Assembly: GCA_964369915.1 (NCBI GenBank)
Contig: CAYJGG010000017.1
Location: forward strand, 1-35,122
DNA: 35,122 bases
Reading direction: 5' to 3'
Origin: RGIG3102 sp964369915
GTDB lineage: Bacteria; Bacillota; Clostridia; Oscillospirales; Ruminococcaceae
Shown here one piece after another: positions 24,996-33,693 of this stretch. The notes beneath the pieces are model-generated. The model did not search any database. It worked only from the letters and a program-made list of their open reading frames with translations, and was not told the origin of the DNA. Each line of letters opens with the position of its first letter. Positions within the stretch are counted from its first letter, which is position 1. Both the position numbers and the translations under genes were made by a program.

Positions 24996-27900
24996 TTAAG
25001 CGCGGTTTTCTTCTAATTCTTCAGTTTCTTCTTTTCTTCTTGAAAGGAAAGCTACTACTAATTGAACTAGTGTGATAACAGCTGTTGGTAGAGTGAATTT
25101 ATCTATCATTGCCATTGGTAATGACATATCTTCTGTTAGAATAAATAATACTACTGTAGCTATTGCAGGAATTATGCTTAATAATTTAACTAGTGTTTTA
25201 TTATTTTTAGTTTCAACTTCATTTTCTTCTTCATTTTCGTCTTCTTTATTGTTTCTTGCGATTACTTTGATTATTAATACAAAGCTAATTAAAACTGTAA
25301 TGATTGTTAAAATTAGGTTTACTAAAGCCCAAGCTGCTTCATCATCTTGACCAGCAAGAGGAACATTTGCTTCATCGATTGAAATTTCAGGTGCTTCATC
25401 AGCTGGTAGCTCTACATTTTCAATTTCAATTTCTGGAAGATCTGGTAGTTCTGGTTCAACCTCTGGGATTGTTGGAGGAACTATTGTTGGATCATCATTT
25501 CTATCAATAATTGAAGTTTCAACTGGGTTGATAGTGAAATCACCTTTTTCAGTTACTACGTAGTAGTTAGGATTATCAATGTAAGCCACTACTAAAGCAT
25601 CAACATATGTGTGATTTGCTTCGTTTTGTGTATCTGCATCTGGTCTATCAACTGTGATATCGCCTAAATCATCTTCATTAACTAGTGCATTACCAGTCAT
25701 TGTATATCCATTATCTGAATATGTTCTTTGTCTGCTAGTTGCTGTATTTAATGAGAATGAGAATGGTGTTGGATCATTTTCGCCAACTGTTTTTTCATCA
25801 TCTAGTGCAGTGATTAACACTGGACGTTGGATAATTTCAAAATCACCAGTTTGATATGTTAAGCTGTAGTTTGCGTTAAGTTCTGAATTTTCAAATCCTT
25901 CTACGCGTCCTGTTACTATTTGTAATCCGTTAGTGTAATTACCTATTTGTTCATCATCAATATCTTCATCGATAGGTGCAACACGTTGTACTACTGGAGC
26001 CATACCTTCGCCGTATAAATCTTCGATTTCATGATTTAGAGCTAAAGTGCCTTCTGCTAATTCAACTGTAAATAGTGGATCTAATTCGCCAAATATTTTA
26101 CCAGCATCGCTAGGTTTAATCGCAATTGGTCTTGCTGTAATTTCAAATTCACCATTGATATATCCGTTTGCCGCGATTGTATAGTTTGTATTCATTGTTC
26201 CTTCTAATAATGAAGGAACTAAGTCATATACACCTTTGTCATCTTCTTGACCTAAAGGATAGTCTGCACTTACAGTCATTGAAGGACGAGTTACTGTGAA
26301 TGTTACGCCTAGATCATCTCCAGTGATTACGCCATCAACTACGTATCCAGCATATCCTAATTCATCTTCATTACCATAAACTTTTGTATCATCGTTTGCA
26401 GTAACTCTAACTGATTTTGGATTAATTGTTAAAGTTGTAGTTTGTGTAATAGTAACACTTGAATCGCCTGGATGCGGAATTGAAATTTCAACAGTGTATT
26501 CGCCTGCATTTGTCGGTGGTGTTGTTAGTGTATCACCATTTGCATCTTTGTAGGTAATTGTTACATCATCTGAATTTAATCCGTCTAAATCTACGTTTGA
26601 CATATCATATTCTTTTTCTTCTTTTGAATATTCAGTTGTCATTTCGTCAGCTACAATATTATAAGTTTTTAATTTGTATTGTGCTACTAGTTCAGTATTG
26701 AAAACACCTAGTGTAATAGCTTCGCCTGGACTATATACTTTTTCTTCTGGATTTGTTGTTGAAGGATATCTAAATGTTAGCTTCCATCCGTCAAATTCAA
26801 ATCCTTCAGCTGGAGTTGGCTCCCCAGTTAATACATTTGTTTCTTCGCTAGCGAAGTATTCCTTGTTATCAATAAAGTTAGTACTGCTTGTTCTTGCATT
26901 ATAATCTGCCTGTGATTCATAGTAAGTTATTTCATATATTTCAGCCGTTAAATCAAAGTTCCAATTAACTGTAACTGATGATACTTGCTGGCTATTTACA
27001 AACAGTGGAATTGTTACTGTACCATTCCATGGGCTAAATTTAAAGTCGCCGTTTGAATCAATGATTCTCGTTGGCATATTATTATAATATGGTCCTTCGT
27101 TTCCGCTAGCAAGTCCGTTTTCTGGATTTATGCTAGAGTTTACAGTCCATTGCCAGTTTGCAAGTTTTGTTGTGTATCCTTCTGCTTCTAAAACAGCTGT
27201 AATATCATTTACAATACTTGGTGATATACCTGTTTCTACGCTTCCTTTTGGATTGCTTTCAAAGCTGAAAGTTTCAATTCCTGAAATAGCTTCTAATTCT
27301 GCTCTTGATAGACCTATTCCATTAACTAAATCAATTCCTACGCTTTGTTCAAGGTTTAAATCTTCTATTTTTAGCCATTGAGCTGTTAATGTAACTGGCT
27401 CTCCTGGCATTACGAGCTTCGCGCCACTTTGATAAATAGCATTATCTGATGATGATTTCCATCCTATGAAAATATGTCCATCTTTTGTAGGATATGAGCT
27501 ATCAATGTAATAATCTTTATCTTTATATATTAAGTTTGGTATTGTGTAGTCCGCTGTTTTACCTTCGCTACTTTTACCACCATTATATGAATAAGTTAAT
27601 GTGTATGAATTTAATATCATACCGTCTACGTGTAATCCAGTAGATTGCGTTTTCATTACATACCATAAAATAGGTGCATCATCAGGAAGACTTTCTGTAA
27701 GTTTTCCAAAAGAGCTTTCATAATATGTTGAGATATTCCCACTTTTAGATGCGCTATACATTGAATTATATTCACCAACAGTTTCTGGCAGAATATTATC
27801 CGCAACTAATTGATCTAATAACACTTTAACATCATCTGTTGAATTCATTCCATCAATATAATAAGTTGTTGCAGCTGTAGTAACTGTATTTGGTGTTAAA

Positions 27901-28538
27901 TCATCTAATAAAGTTCCATCAACTTCTTTAGTTAATTGGTATCCATACTTTGGTGCATAAAGGCTATCTGAAGTCGCTTTGCCTGCATAAGTAGCAATAT
28001 AGTAACCTACATCATCTGAAGCAACTACACTTTGGTGCACAAACATTTTCATTTGGAATGGTGTTGGTGTTGGTGTTGGTGTTGGTGTTGGTAAAGCTCC
28101 CACTGCACCTTCTAATTCATCATCTAACCCTGCTGCCATTGCACCTGCTTCAGAAGAAGCACTTGGTGTTGGCGAAACTTCTGGTGACGCGCTTGGCTCA
28201 GCTTCTTTTTCTGGTTCTGGGCTTGCTGATGCCTCCACACCACTTTCAGGAGATGCACTAGGGCTAGCCTCTGGAGTTGGCTCTGGAGTTGATTCCGGAG
28301 TTGGCTCTGGAGTTGGCTCTGGAGTTGGCTCTGGTGTTGGTTCTGGTGTTGGTTCTGGTGTTGGTTCTGGTGTTGGTTCTACTGGAATTTCTAATTCCGT
28401 TGAAGAACTTGACGCTGCATCACCTAAATCTTGCGTTGATGCAAGCGTTGGCACTGCAACACTAACAACCATTGTGACAGCTAAAATAAGACTTACCGTC
28501 TTTTTATTTAGTATCATTAACTTAAGTAGTTTTTTCAT
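24996..28538 (-). CDS. Large surface protein: Pro-rich repeats, InlB B-repeat, MBG-type domains, three-helix membrane module
   Basis: A 1180-residue secreted or wall-exposed protein. It has a signal peptide (1-34), then a Glu-Pro-Thr-Pro repeat stalk (about 50-165). An InlB/Flg_new repeat lies near 310-395 (YSYNGGKSSEGKTADYTI...HIFIGWK), with further beta-sandwich stretches including GEFNTELVAQYK-like repeats. MBG/YDG-type domains fill about 700-1030 (RVTANDDTKVYGNEDELG, IKPSDAGKIFGELDP, ITALDDEKTVGENDP). The C-terminus (1059-1180) begins VPLA and holds three helices: WALVNLILTIITVLISFVLIIK, then TLVKLLSIIPAIATVVLFILTEDMSLPMAMIDKF, then TAVITLVQLVVAFLSRR. No LPxTG sorting signal is present, so this module probably anchors it. 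The domain order is adhesin-like; the binding partner is unknown. Confidence 0.85.
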   Translation of the reverse strand: MKKLLKLMILNKKTVSLILAVTMVVSVAVPTLASTQDLGDAASSSSTELEIPVEPTPEPTPEPTPEPTPEPTPEPTPEPTPESTPEPTPEASPSASPESGVEASASPEPEKEAEPSASPEVSPTPSASSEAGAMAAGLDDELEGAVGALPTPTPTPTPTPFQMKMFVHQSVVASDDVGYYIATYAGKATSDSLYAPKYGYQLTKEVDGTLLDDLTPNTVTTAATTYYIDGMNSTDDVKVLLDQLVADNILPETVGEYNSMYSASKSGNISTYYESSFGKLTESLPDDAPILWYVMKTQSTGLHVDGMILNSYTLTYSYNGGKSSEGKTADYTIPNLIYKDKDYYIDSSYPTKDGHIFIGWKSSSDNAIYQSGAKLVMPGEPVTLTAQWLKIEDLNLEQSVGIDLVNGIGLSRAELEAISGIETFSFESNPKGSVETGISPSIVNDITAVLEAEGYTTKLANWQWTVNSSINPENGLASGNEGPYYNNMPTRIIDSNGDFKFSPWNGTVTIPLFVNSQQVSSVTVNWNFDLTAEIYEITYYESQADYNARTSSTNFIDNKEYFASEETNVLTGEPTPAEGFEFDGWKLTFRYPSTTNPEEKVYSPGEAITLGVFNTELVAQYKLKTYNIVADEMTTEYSKEEKEYDMSNVDLDGLNSDDVTITYKDANGDTLTTPPTNAGEYTVEISIPHPGDSSVTITQTTTLTINPKSVRVTANDDTKVYGNEDELGYAGYVVDGVITGDDLGVTFTVTRPSMTVSADYPLGQEDDKGVYDLVPSLLEGTMNTNYTIAANGYINGEFEITARPIAIKPSDAGKIFGELDPLFTVELAEGTLALNHEIEDLYGEGMAPVVQRVAPIDEDIDDEQIGNYTNGLQIVTGRVEGFENSELNANYSLTYQTGDFEIIQRPVLITALDDEKTVGENDPTPFSFSLNTATSRQRTYSDNGYTMTGNALVNEDDLGDITVDRPDADTQNEANHTYVDALVVAYIDNPNYYVVTEKGDFTINPVETSIIDRNDDPTIVPPTIPEVEPELPDLPEIEIENVELPADEAPEISIDEANVPLAGQDDEAAWALVNLILTIITVLISFVLIIKVIARNNKEDENEEENEVETKNNKTLVKLLSIIPAIATVVLFILTEDMSLPMAMIDKFTLPTAVITLVQLVVAFLSRRKEETEELEENRA
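28057..28093 (-). repeat. Short Thr-Pro tandem repeat
   Basis: Tandem GGTGTT units (top strand) code Pro-Thr repeats just before the first folded domain of the surface protein. Confidence 0.6.
28268..28385 (-). repeat. Minisatellite coding EPTP repeats
   Basis: About nine 12-bp units code Glu-Pro-Thr-Pro. Two sequence classes are arranged in blocks: GGAGTTGGCTCT-type units in the first half and GGTGTTGGTTCT-type units in the second (top strand). Such blocks imply slipped-strand expansion or contraction, which would change stalk length. Confidence 0.75.
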
Positions 28539-28651
28539 TGTTTTTTTCCTCTTTCAATAATTACATTAATATTTTATTTAGTACATTTATTAATTCTAAA
28601 ATTTATAATTGCTACAACAATTTTTGCGCAGTAATTTAATTTTGCAAGCCT

Positions 28652-28737
28652 ATTATATCATTTTTTTGTTACAGGACAGTTACATAATCCTTAATTAATT
28701 TATTTTTCAGTTACATATGCGCATTAATTTTGTTACA
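28652..28737 (-). promoter_or_regulatory. Surface-protein promoter with TGTAAC-N5-TGTAAC pair
   Basis: Bottom strand: extended -10 TGA-TATAAT (box 28652-28657), no good -35 at 17 bp. TGTAAC copies at 28668-28673 and 28679-28684 are exactly five bases apart and cover the -35 region; further copies lie at 28710-28715 and 28732-28737, 22 bases apart (two 11-bp steps). A poor -35 replaced by direct repeats is the layout expected for an OmpR-family activator. Confidence 0.65.
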
Positions 28738-28805
28738 TTGTAATTTTAAATGTGAAAATTGTGTGAAAATCGACACTATTTTAATATTTTAAATCATACT
28801 AATTT

Positions 28806-30608
28806 TTAATCATCCAATTTTAAAACTGCTGTAAATGCTTCACTTGGAACTTCAACGCTACCTAACTGACGCATTTTCTTTTTACCCTCTTTTTGTTTTT
28901 CTAAAAGTTTTTTCTTTCTAGTTATATCGCCGCCATAACATTTCGCTAAAACGTCTTTACGCATAGCTCTTACTGTTTCTCTTGCAATAACTTTTCCTCC
29001 GATAGCCGCTTGAATAGGAACTTCAAACATCTGTCTTGGAATATTATCTTTTAATTTTTCAGCCATCTTCCTTCCTCTTTCATATGCTTTATCAGCATGA
29101 ACGATTAAAGAAAGAGCATCAACTGAATCTCCGTTTAGTAATATATCTAGTCTTACAAGTTTTGCAGGCATAAACCCTTTAAACTCATATTCATAGCTTG
29201 CATATCCCTTACTTCTACTTTTTATAGCATCAAAGAAATCATAAACTATTTCACCTAATGGTAATTCATAGTGTAAATCAACTCTATTTTCATCAAGATA
29301 TTTCATATCTTTAAAAACCCCACGTCTATCTTGACATAAATCCATAATTTGTCCAACATAGTCTTTTGGAGTATATATATGCGCATCAACTATTGGTTCT
29401 TCACTTCTTTCAATTCTAACTGGATCTGGATAGTTTGTTGGATTATCTATAAACATTTCAACTCCATCAGTTAGCGTTAATTTATATTCAACACTCGGTG
29501 CCGTTGTAACTAAGTCTAAATCGAATTCTCTTTCTAGCCTTTCGTTTATTATTTCAAGATGTAATAATCCTAAAAATCCACATCTAAATCCAAATCCTAA
29601 AGCAACCGATGTTTCAGGCTCGAATAATAATGATGCATCATTTAATTGTAATTTCTCTAAAGCTTCTCTTAAATCTGTGTATCTTGCTCCGTCTGCTGGG
29701 TAGATACCACAGTAAACCATTGGAGTTATTTTTTTATATCCTGGCAATGCCTCGCTAGCTGGATTTGTAGCATTAGTTACAGTATCACCAACTCGTGTAT
29801 CCTTAACCGATTTTATTGATGCAGTTATATATCCAACTTCACCAGCTTTTAATTCTTTTGTTGGCACTGATTCACTAGCTCCCATTTTACCAACTTCAAC
29901 AACATCAAACATAGCTTCTGTTTGCATCATTTTAATTTTATCTCCAGGTTTTACACAGCCTTGCATAACTCTTACATATACAATAACGCCTTTATATGTG
30001 TCGTAATAACTATCAAAGATTAAAGCTTGCAGTGGAGCTGTTTCATCGCCTTTTGGAGCTGGAATATCAGTTACTAATCTTTCTAAAACTTCTTCTATTC
30101 CTATTCCCATCTTAGCAGAAATTCTAGGCGCATCTAAGCAAGGAATACCTATAACGTCTTCCACTTCATGCGCTATTCTTTCTGGTTCGGCCGATGGTAA
30201 ATCGATTTTATTTAATACAGGCATTAATTCAAGACCATGTTCAACTGCCATATATGTGTTAGCTAAAGTTTGAGCTTCTATGCCTTGTGAAGCATCTACA
30301 ACTAAAATAGCTCCCTCGCAAGCAGCTAAACTACGGCTAACTTCATATCCAAAGTCAACGTGGCCTGGGGTGTCGATTAAATTAAATTCATAAGTTTCGC
30401 CATTGTTTGCTTTATAATTTAAAGTAACCGCTCTTGCTTTAATCGTTATCCCTCTTTCTTTTTCGATATCCATATTATCTAAAAGCTGTGCTTCCATTAG
30501 CCTTTTTTCAACAGTTCCTGTCTTTTCTAAAAGCCTGTCCGCAAGCGTAGATTTACCATGATCTATATGTGCAATAATACTAAAATTACGTATATTTTCT
30601 TGTTTCAA
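28806..30608 (-). CDS. lepA: Elongation factor 4 (LepA)
   Basis: A 600-residue ribosome-binding GTPase that back-translocates or remodels stalled ribosomes. Motifs: AHIDHGKSTLADRLLE (G1), RGITIKA (switch), DTPGHVDFGYEVSR (G3), LNKIDLP (G4). The EF4-specific C-terminal domain includes GGDITRKKKLLEKQKEGKKKMRQLG. Length is standard. The start is TTG, seven bases after GGAGG. It is a single gene by strand and spacing. Confidence 0.98.
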   Translation of the reverse strand: MKQENIRNFSIIAHIDHGKSTLADRLLEKTGTVEKRLMEAQLLDNMDIEKERGITIKARAVTLNYKANNGETYEFNLIDTPGHVDFGYEVSRSLAACEGAILVVDASQGIEAQTLANTYMAVEHGLELMPVLNKIDLPSAEPERIAHEVEDVIGIPCLDAPRISAKMGIGIEEVLERLVTDIPAPKGDETAPLQALIFDSYYDTYKGVIVYVRVMQGCVKPGDKIKMMQTEAMFDVVEVGKMGASESVPTKELKAGEVGYITASIKSVKDTRVGDTVTNATNPASEALPGYKKITPMVYCGIYPADGARYTDLREALEKLQLNDASLLFEPETSVALGFGFRCGFLGLLHLEIINERLEREFDLDLVTTAPSVEYKLTLTDGVEMFIDNPTNYPDPVRIERSEEPIVDAHIYTPKDYVGQIMDLCQDRRGVFKDMKYLDENRVDLHYELPLGEIVYDFFDAIKSRSKGYASYEYEFKGFMPAKLVRLDILLNGDSVDALSLIVHADKAYERGRKMAEKLKDNIPRQMFEVPIQAAIGGKVIARETVRAMRKDVLAKCYGGDITRKKKLLEKQKEGKKKMRQLGSVEVPSEAFTAVLKLDD

Positions 30609-30720
30609 GTTTGTTCCTCCGTTTTATAACTCATTATCCTTTCCATTTTAACACAATTAAAGTGAAAATAAAAGATTTTTTATTCTAATTTTAATTTAAA
30701 TTGTAAATATTCTATAAATA

Positions 30721-30749
30721 AAAAGCAGACTACTAAATAGTCTGCTTTT
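30721..30749 (-). terminator. Terminator after the M28 peptidase gene
   Basis: AAAAGCAGACTA / TAGTCTGCTTTT with loop CTAAA and T residues on the bottom strand. Confidence 0.9.
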
Positions 30750-30755
30750 ACTTAT

Positions 30756-31670
30756 TTATATCATTTTAATTAGATCTCTAAATCTATCTGATAAAAATTC
30801 TATATTTTCTTTTTGAAAAATCACATCTTTTTTTGTGTGAATTTTATCAATATAATATCCAATTATAGGTTTTTTATTAAAAGCCGCTACACCAATGTTA
30901 ACAGGAAACCCCATTTGATCAGAAGGATATATAGCTTTTGAAGATTTTTCTAATATGGCTGTTTTATTTTCGCTTGAAATCATTGTCTCTTTTAATTTTT
31001 CACCATATTTATTTTCGGCTTTTTTATTATGTATTATTAAAAAATAATCTCCATCAGAAACGCAATCAAAATTAACTAACAATTTATCCTTCATCTCTTT
31101 TTTATATTTTCTTTTTATTTCTCTTGAGCCTATAAGTCCTTTTTCTTCGTTATCAAAAAATATAAATGCTGTGTTTTCTTTTTCTTCGTTTGATAATTTA
31201 CTCATAGTTTCAATAAGTGTTATAACGCCTGATGTGTTATCATTTGCATTATTTTTATTAGCTTTACCAAACATTATTAAATACAAAACACTAAAAATAA
31301 CAAAATATTCAAAAAGTATTATCAAAAGTAAATTATCAGTAAATAAACTCATAAATCCAGCCGCTAAAGCCACTATTAACAATAATATTACCGCTAACAA
31401 TATTTGATATCCAAAAGTTATCACTAGATTTTGTGGTGCTAAAAAATTCGGAAATGGCATAACCGCTGGCGTGTCATAATGCGCCCCTAAAACCACTTTA
31501 GCTTTTTTTATATCCCCTACAATTAAATTTCTATTTTTCATTAATCCTTTTTTCTCTTCAACTTTCATCGAAGGGAAATTTTCTTTTAATAATTTTATGA
31601 ATTCATCTTTTTGTATTTTTGATTTTCTAATTTGATATTTTTCTAAAATTAGTTCCGATAGCTGTGTCAT
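30756..31670 (-). CDS. M28-family metallopeptidase with inserted membrane hairpin
   Basis: A 304-residue zinc aminopeptidase-like protein. Putative metal ligands appear in LGAHYDTP (His64, Asp66), ANDNTSGV (Asp144), FFDNEEKG (Glu175 or Glu176), and IHTKKD near the C-terminus. Between His64 and Asp144 lie two hydrophobic segments (about 84-106 and 112-135) with LLLIVALAAGFMSLF and LLLIILFEYFVIFSVLYLIMF, so the catalytic core appears interrupted by a membrane hairpin. The protein has no signal peptide. It is likely membrane-tethered with the catalytic side cytosolic, though topology is inferred. Promoter TTGACT / 17 bp / TATAAT on the bottom strand. Confidence 0.85.
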   Translation of the reverse strand: MTQLSELILEKYQIRKSKIQKDEFIKLLKENFPSMKVEEKKGLMKNRNLIVGDIKKAKVVLGAHYDTPAVMPFPNFLAPQNLVITFGYQILLAVILLLIVALAAGFMSLFTDNLLLIILFEYFVIFSVLYLIMFGKANKNNANDNTSGVITLIETMSKLSNEEKENTAFIFFDNEEKGLIGSREIKRKYKKEMKDKLLVNFDCVSDGDYFLIIHNKKAENKYGEKLKETMISSENKTAILEKSSKAIYPSDQMGFPVNIGVAAFNKKPIIGYYIDKIHTKKDVIFQKENIEFLSDRFRDLIKMI

Positions 31671-31731
31671 ATATTCTCCTTTTTATTACACCCCGTACAT
31701 ATCATAATTATTCATTTTAATGTATCAAGTA

Positions 31732-31760
31732 ATTATACTACAGCTTTATTATCAAGTCAA
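31732..31760 (-). promoter_or_regulatory. Promoter of the M28 peptidase gene
   Basis: Bottom strand: TTGACT (31755-31760), 17-bp spacer, TATAAT (31732-31737). Confidence 0.82.
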
Positions 31761-31784
31761 ATAACAAAAAAACAAAAATAAAGC

Positions 31785-31815
31785 TTGACTTAGAGTTCAC
31801 TCCAAGTGGTATAAT
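31785..31815 (+). promoter_or_regulatory. MerR-type promoter with 19-bp spacer and operator
   Basis: TTGACT (31785-31790) and TATAAT (31810-31815) are separated by 19 bp, the over-long spacing that MerR proteins correct by twisting DNA. The spacer holds an almost perfect inverted repeat, ACTTAGAGT-TC-ACTCCAAGT (31788-31807, one mismatch). The MerR-family gene lies in this same transcription unit. Confidence 0.9.
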
Positions 31816-31854
31816 TCAATTCAAACTATAACAACAAACTAGGAAGGATTTATT

Positions 31855-32373
31855 ATGAATTACAGTAAAACAAAAAAACTAACCCTTGCATCTTTATTCT
31901 TAGCTCTTGCACTATTCTTACCATTTTTAACTGGACAAATACCTCAAATAGGCAGTATGCTTTCTCCAATGCATTTTCCTGTTTATATCTGTGCACTTGT
32001 TTTAGGTGCACCGTACGGGATATTAGTAGGGTTTATCTCTCCTATTCTTCGATCATTAATGTTTGGTATGCCACCACTTTTTCCAGTTTCAATAGCGATG
32101 GCTTTTGAAATGGCAGCTTATGGCGCTATTGCAGGAATAATTTACTCTAAAACTAAAAAAACACTTGCTAATTTATATTTTAGTCTTATAATATCAATGA
32201 TAGTAGGAAGAATTGTTTGGGGGAGTGTACAATTTATTTTGTTAACTTCAACTGGATCTACTTTTACATTCGAAGCTTTTTTATCAGGAGCACTTTTTTC
32301 AGCAATACCTGGTATTATAGCACAATTAATTATTGTTCCTATTTTAGTTAAAGCACTAGAAAAATCTCTTTAA
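31855..32373 (+). CDS. ECF transporter substrate-binding (S) component
   Basis: A 172-residue membrane protein with about six hydrophobic helices and the S-component features PMHFPVYICALVLGAPYGILVGFISPILRSL and FGMPPLFPVSIAMAFEMAAYG. It captures a vitamin or other micronutrient for an ECF ATPase/EcfT module, which is not encoded here and is presumably shared elsewhere. The substrate is not determinable from the sequence. AGGAAGGA precedes ATG. Its coupling to a MerR regulator under an inducible promoter suggests control by a substrate or stress signal. Confidence 0.86.
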   Translation: MNYSKTKKLTLASLFLALALFLPFLTGQIPQIGSMLSPMHFPVYICALVLGAPYGILVGFISPILRSLMFGMPPLFPVSIAMAFEMAAYGAIAGIIYSKTKKTLANLYFSLIISMIVGRIVWGSVQFILLTSTGSTFTFEAFLSGALFSAIPGIIAQLIIVPILVKALEKSL

Positions 32374-32442
32374 TCTTAATTTTAAATTTATCCCTTAAAT
32401 TTTATCCTATTTACATAAAAAATCATAAAAGGAATATAATCC

Positions 32443-32823
32443 ATGACAATAAATGAAGTTAGCAAACTATACGACTTATCTGCAGACACTTTAAGATATT
32501 ACGAAAAAATCGGACTTATCCCTCCGGTTAATCGCACAAGTGGTGGTATAAGAAACTATACCGATGGCGATTGTAAGTGGGTTCAATTTATTAAGTGTAT
32601 GCGAAATGTCGGTATTCCAATAGAAGTCTTAACTGAATATGTTGATTTATTTAAGCAAAACTTTGATACATCTAAACAAAGAAAAGAAATTCTTATTACT
32701 CAGCGAAAAATTTTAAATGAAAAAATTAAAATTCAAAAAGCTGTTTTAAAAAGATTAGATTATAAAATTTATAGATATGAAGAAGAGAGTGAACTCGAAG
32801 AAGACTTAAGAAAATATTATTAA
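32443..32823 (+). CDS. MerR-family regulator (AdhR/NmlR-like)
   Basis: A 126-residue regulator with the MerR winged-helix N-terminus: MTINEVSKLYDLSADTLRYYEKIGLIPPVNRTSGGIRNYTDGDC, then KCMRNVGIPIEVLTEYVDLF and a coiled coil (about 80-115). The effector domain is very short and has no Cys, so it is not a Cys-based metal or aldehyde sensor like classic MerR, NmlR or AdhR. It lies 69 bp after the ECF S component on the same strand and probably autoregulates through the 19-bp-spacer promoter at 31785-31815. Signal unknown. Confidence 0.92.
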   Translation: MTINEVSKLYDLSADTLRYYEKIGLIPPVNRTSGGIRNYTDGDCKWVQFIKCMRNVGIPIEVLTEYVDLFKQNFDTSKQRKEILITQRKILNEKIKIQKAVLKRLDYKIYRYEEESELEEDLRKYY

Positions 32824-32828
32824 ACAAT

Positions 32829-32854
32829 AAAAAAGAGGCAATGCCTCTTTTTTT
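32829..32854. terminator. Shared terminator of MerR and esterase genes
   Basis: AAAAGAGGCA / TGCCTCTTTT stem with a one-base apparent loop and runs of T on both strands between convergent genes. Confidence 0.88.
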
Positions 32855-32865
32855 ATAAAATGAAT

Positions 32866-33693
32866 TTATCTATTTTTTTCTATTTCAATTTCATATTGCC
32901 ATGCAGAATGAACTTTTTTATCATAATCATTCCCTAAAAAGAAATCTATGGCTATCGCAAGACTTCTATCCCAAAAATCCCAATCATGAGTGCCTGTCCA
33001 TTGCATAAATGTAAAGTCTAAAGGTAAGGTTTTCATATAATCTTTAAACATAACATTTGTTTTATACAAATAATCTTCAGTTCCACAAGTGCATAAAATC
33101 TTAGGTTTTTCACCTTCTTTTAAAGTAGATACTTTTTTTGCTAAAATAGAAAGCTCTAAATCTTCTCTAAATTTAAATTCTGGCCCTAAAATAGGAGCTA
33201 GAAATCTTTTTGCAAATGCATCTTCTTCTTTAATTTCATTTTGTCCAAGTCCCACAGCTCCTGAAAAACTTGCGCAAGCAGCATATAAATCAGGTCTTGA
33301 TAATCCTAATAGCATTGCTCCAAATCCACCCATCGAAAGCCCTGCAATAAATGTTTTTTCTCTAGTAGTTGGAATATTGAACATTTTACTTAATTTTTGT
33401 GGCAACTCTTCAGTTAAGTATGTAAAATATCTCTCACCTGCAAAATTATCAGCATAAAAACTATTATGTGCTGTTGGAGATATTAAAATCAAATTATTCT
33501 CTCTTGCATATCTTAAAGCTGCCGTGTAATTAAACCAAGAGCTACTATTACCTTTCATTCCATGTAAAAGATAAATAACCCCTTTCACCTCATCAACCTC
33601 TTTATACTCTTCAAAATCTAAAGGGAAAAATAAATCAACTGCAATATTTTGGTGAAGCATTTCTGAAAAAATATCCACTTTAATGAAAGCCAT
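32866..33693 (-). CDS. Alpha/beta-hydrolase esterase (putative esterase family)
   Basis: A 275-residue serine hydrolase. The oxyanion-region phrase YLLHGMKGNSSSW, the nucleophile elbow GLSMGG with Ser120, the acid region CGTEDYL and the histidine in GTHDWDFWD match the esterase D/feruloyl-esterase-like family often acting on acetyl or short-chain acyl groups. There is no signal peptide, so it is cytosolic. AAAGGAGA precedes the start. Natural substrate unknown. Confidence 0.9.
   Translation of the reverse strand: MAFIKVDIFSEMLHQNIAVDLFFPLDFEEYKEVDEVKGVIYLLHGMKGNSSSWFNYTAALRYARENNLILISPTAHNSFYADNFAGERYFTYLTEELPQKLSKMFNIPTTREKTFIAGLSMGGFGAMLLGLSRPDLYAACASFSGAVGLGQNEIKEEDAFAKRFLAPILGPEFKFREDLELSILAKKVSTLKEGEKPKILCTCGTEDYLYKTNVMFKDYMKTLPLDFTFMQWTGTHDWDFWDRSLAIAIDFFLGNDYDKKVHSAWQYEIEIEKNR

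Noticed and set aside
28277..28465. Open frame opposite the EPTP repeat (Leu/Val/Ala repeats)
   Set aside because: It is the antisense shadow of the repeat, has no ribosome binding site, and disappears with repeat logic.
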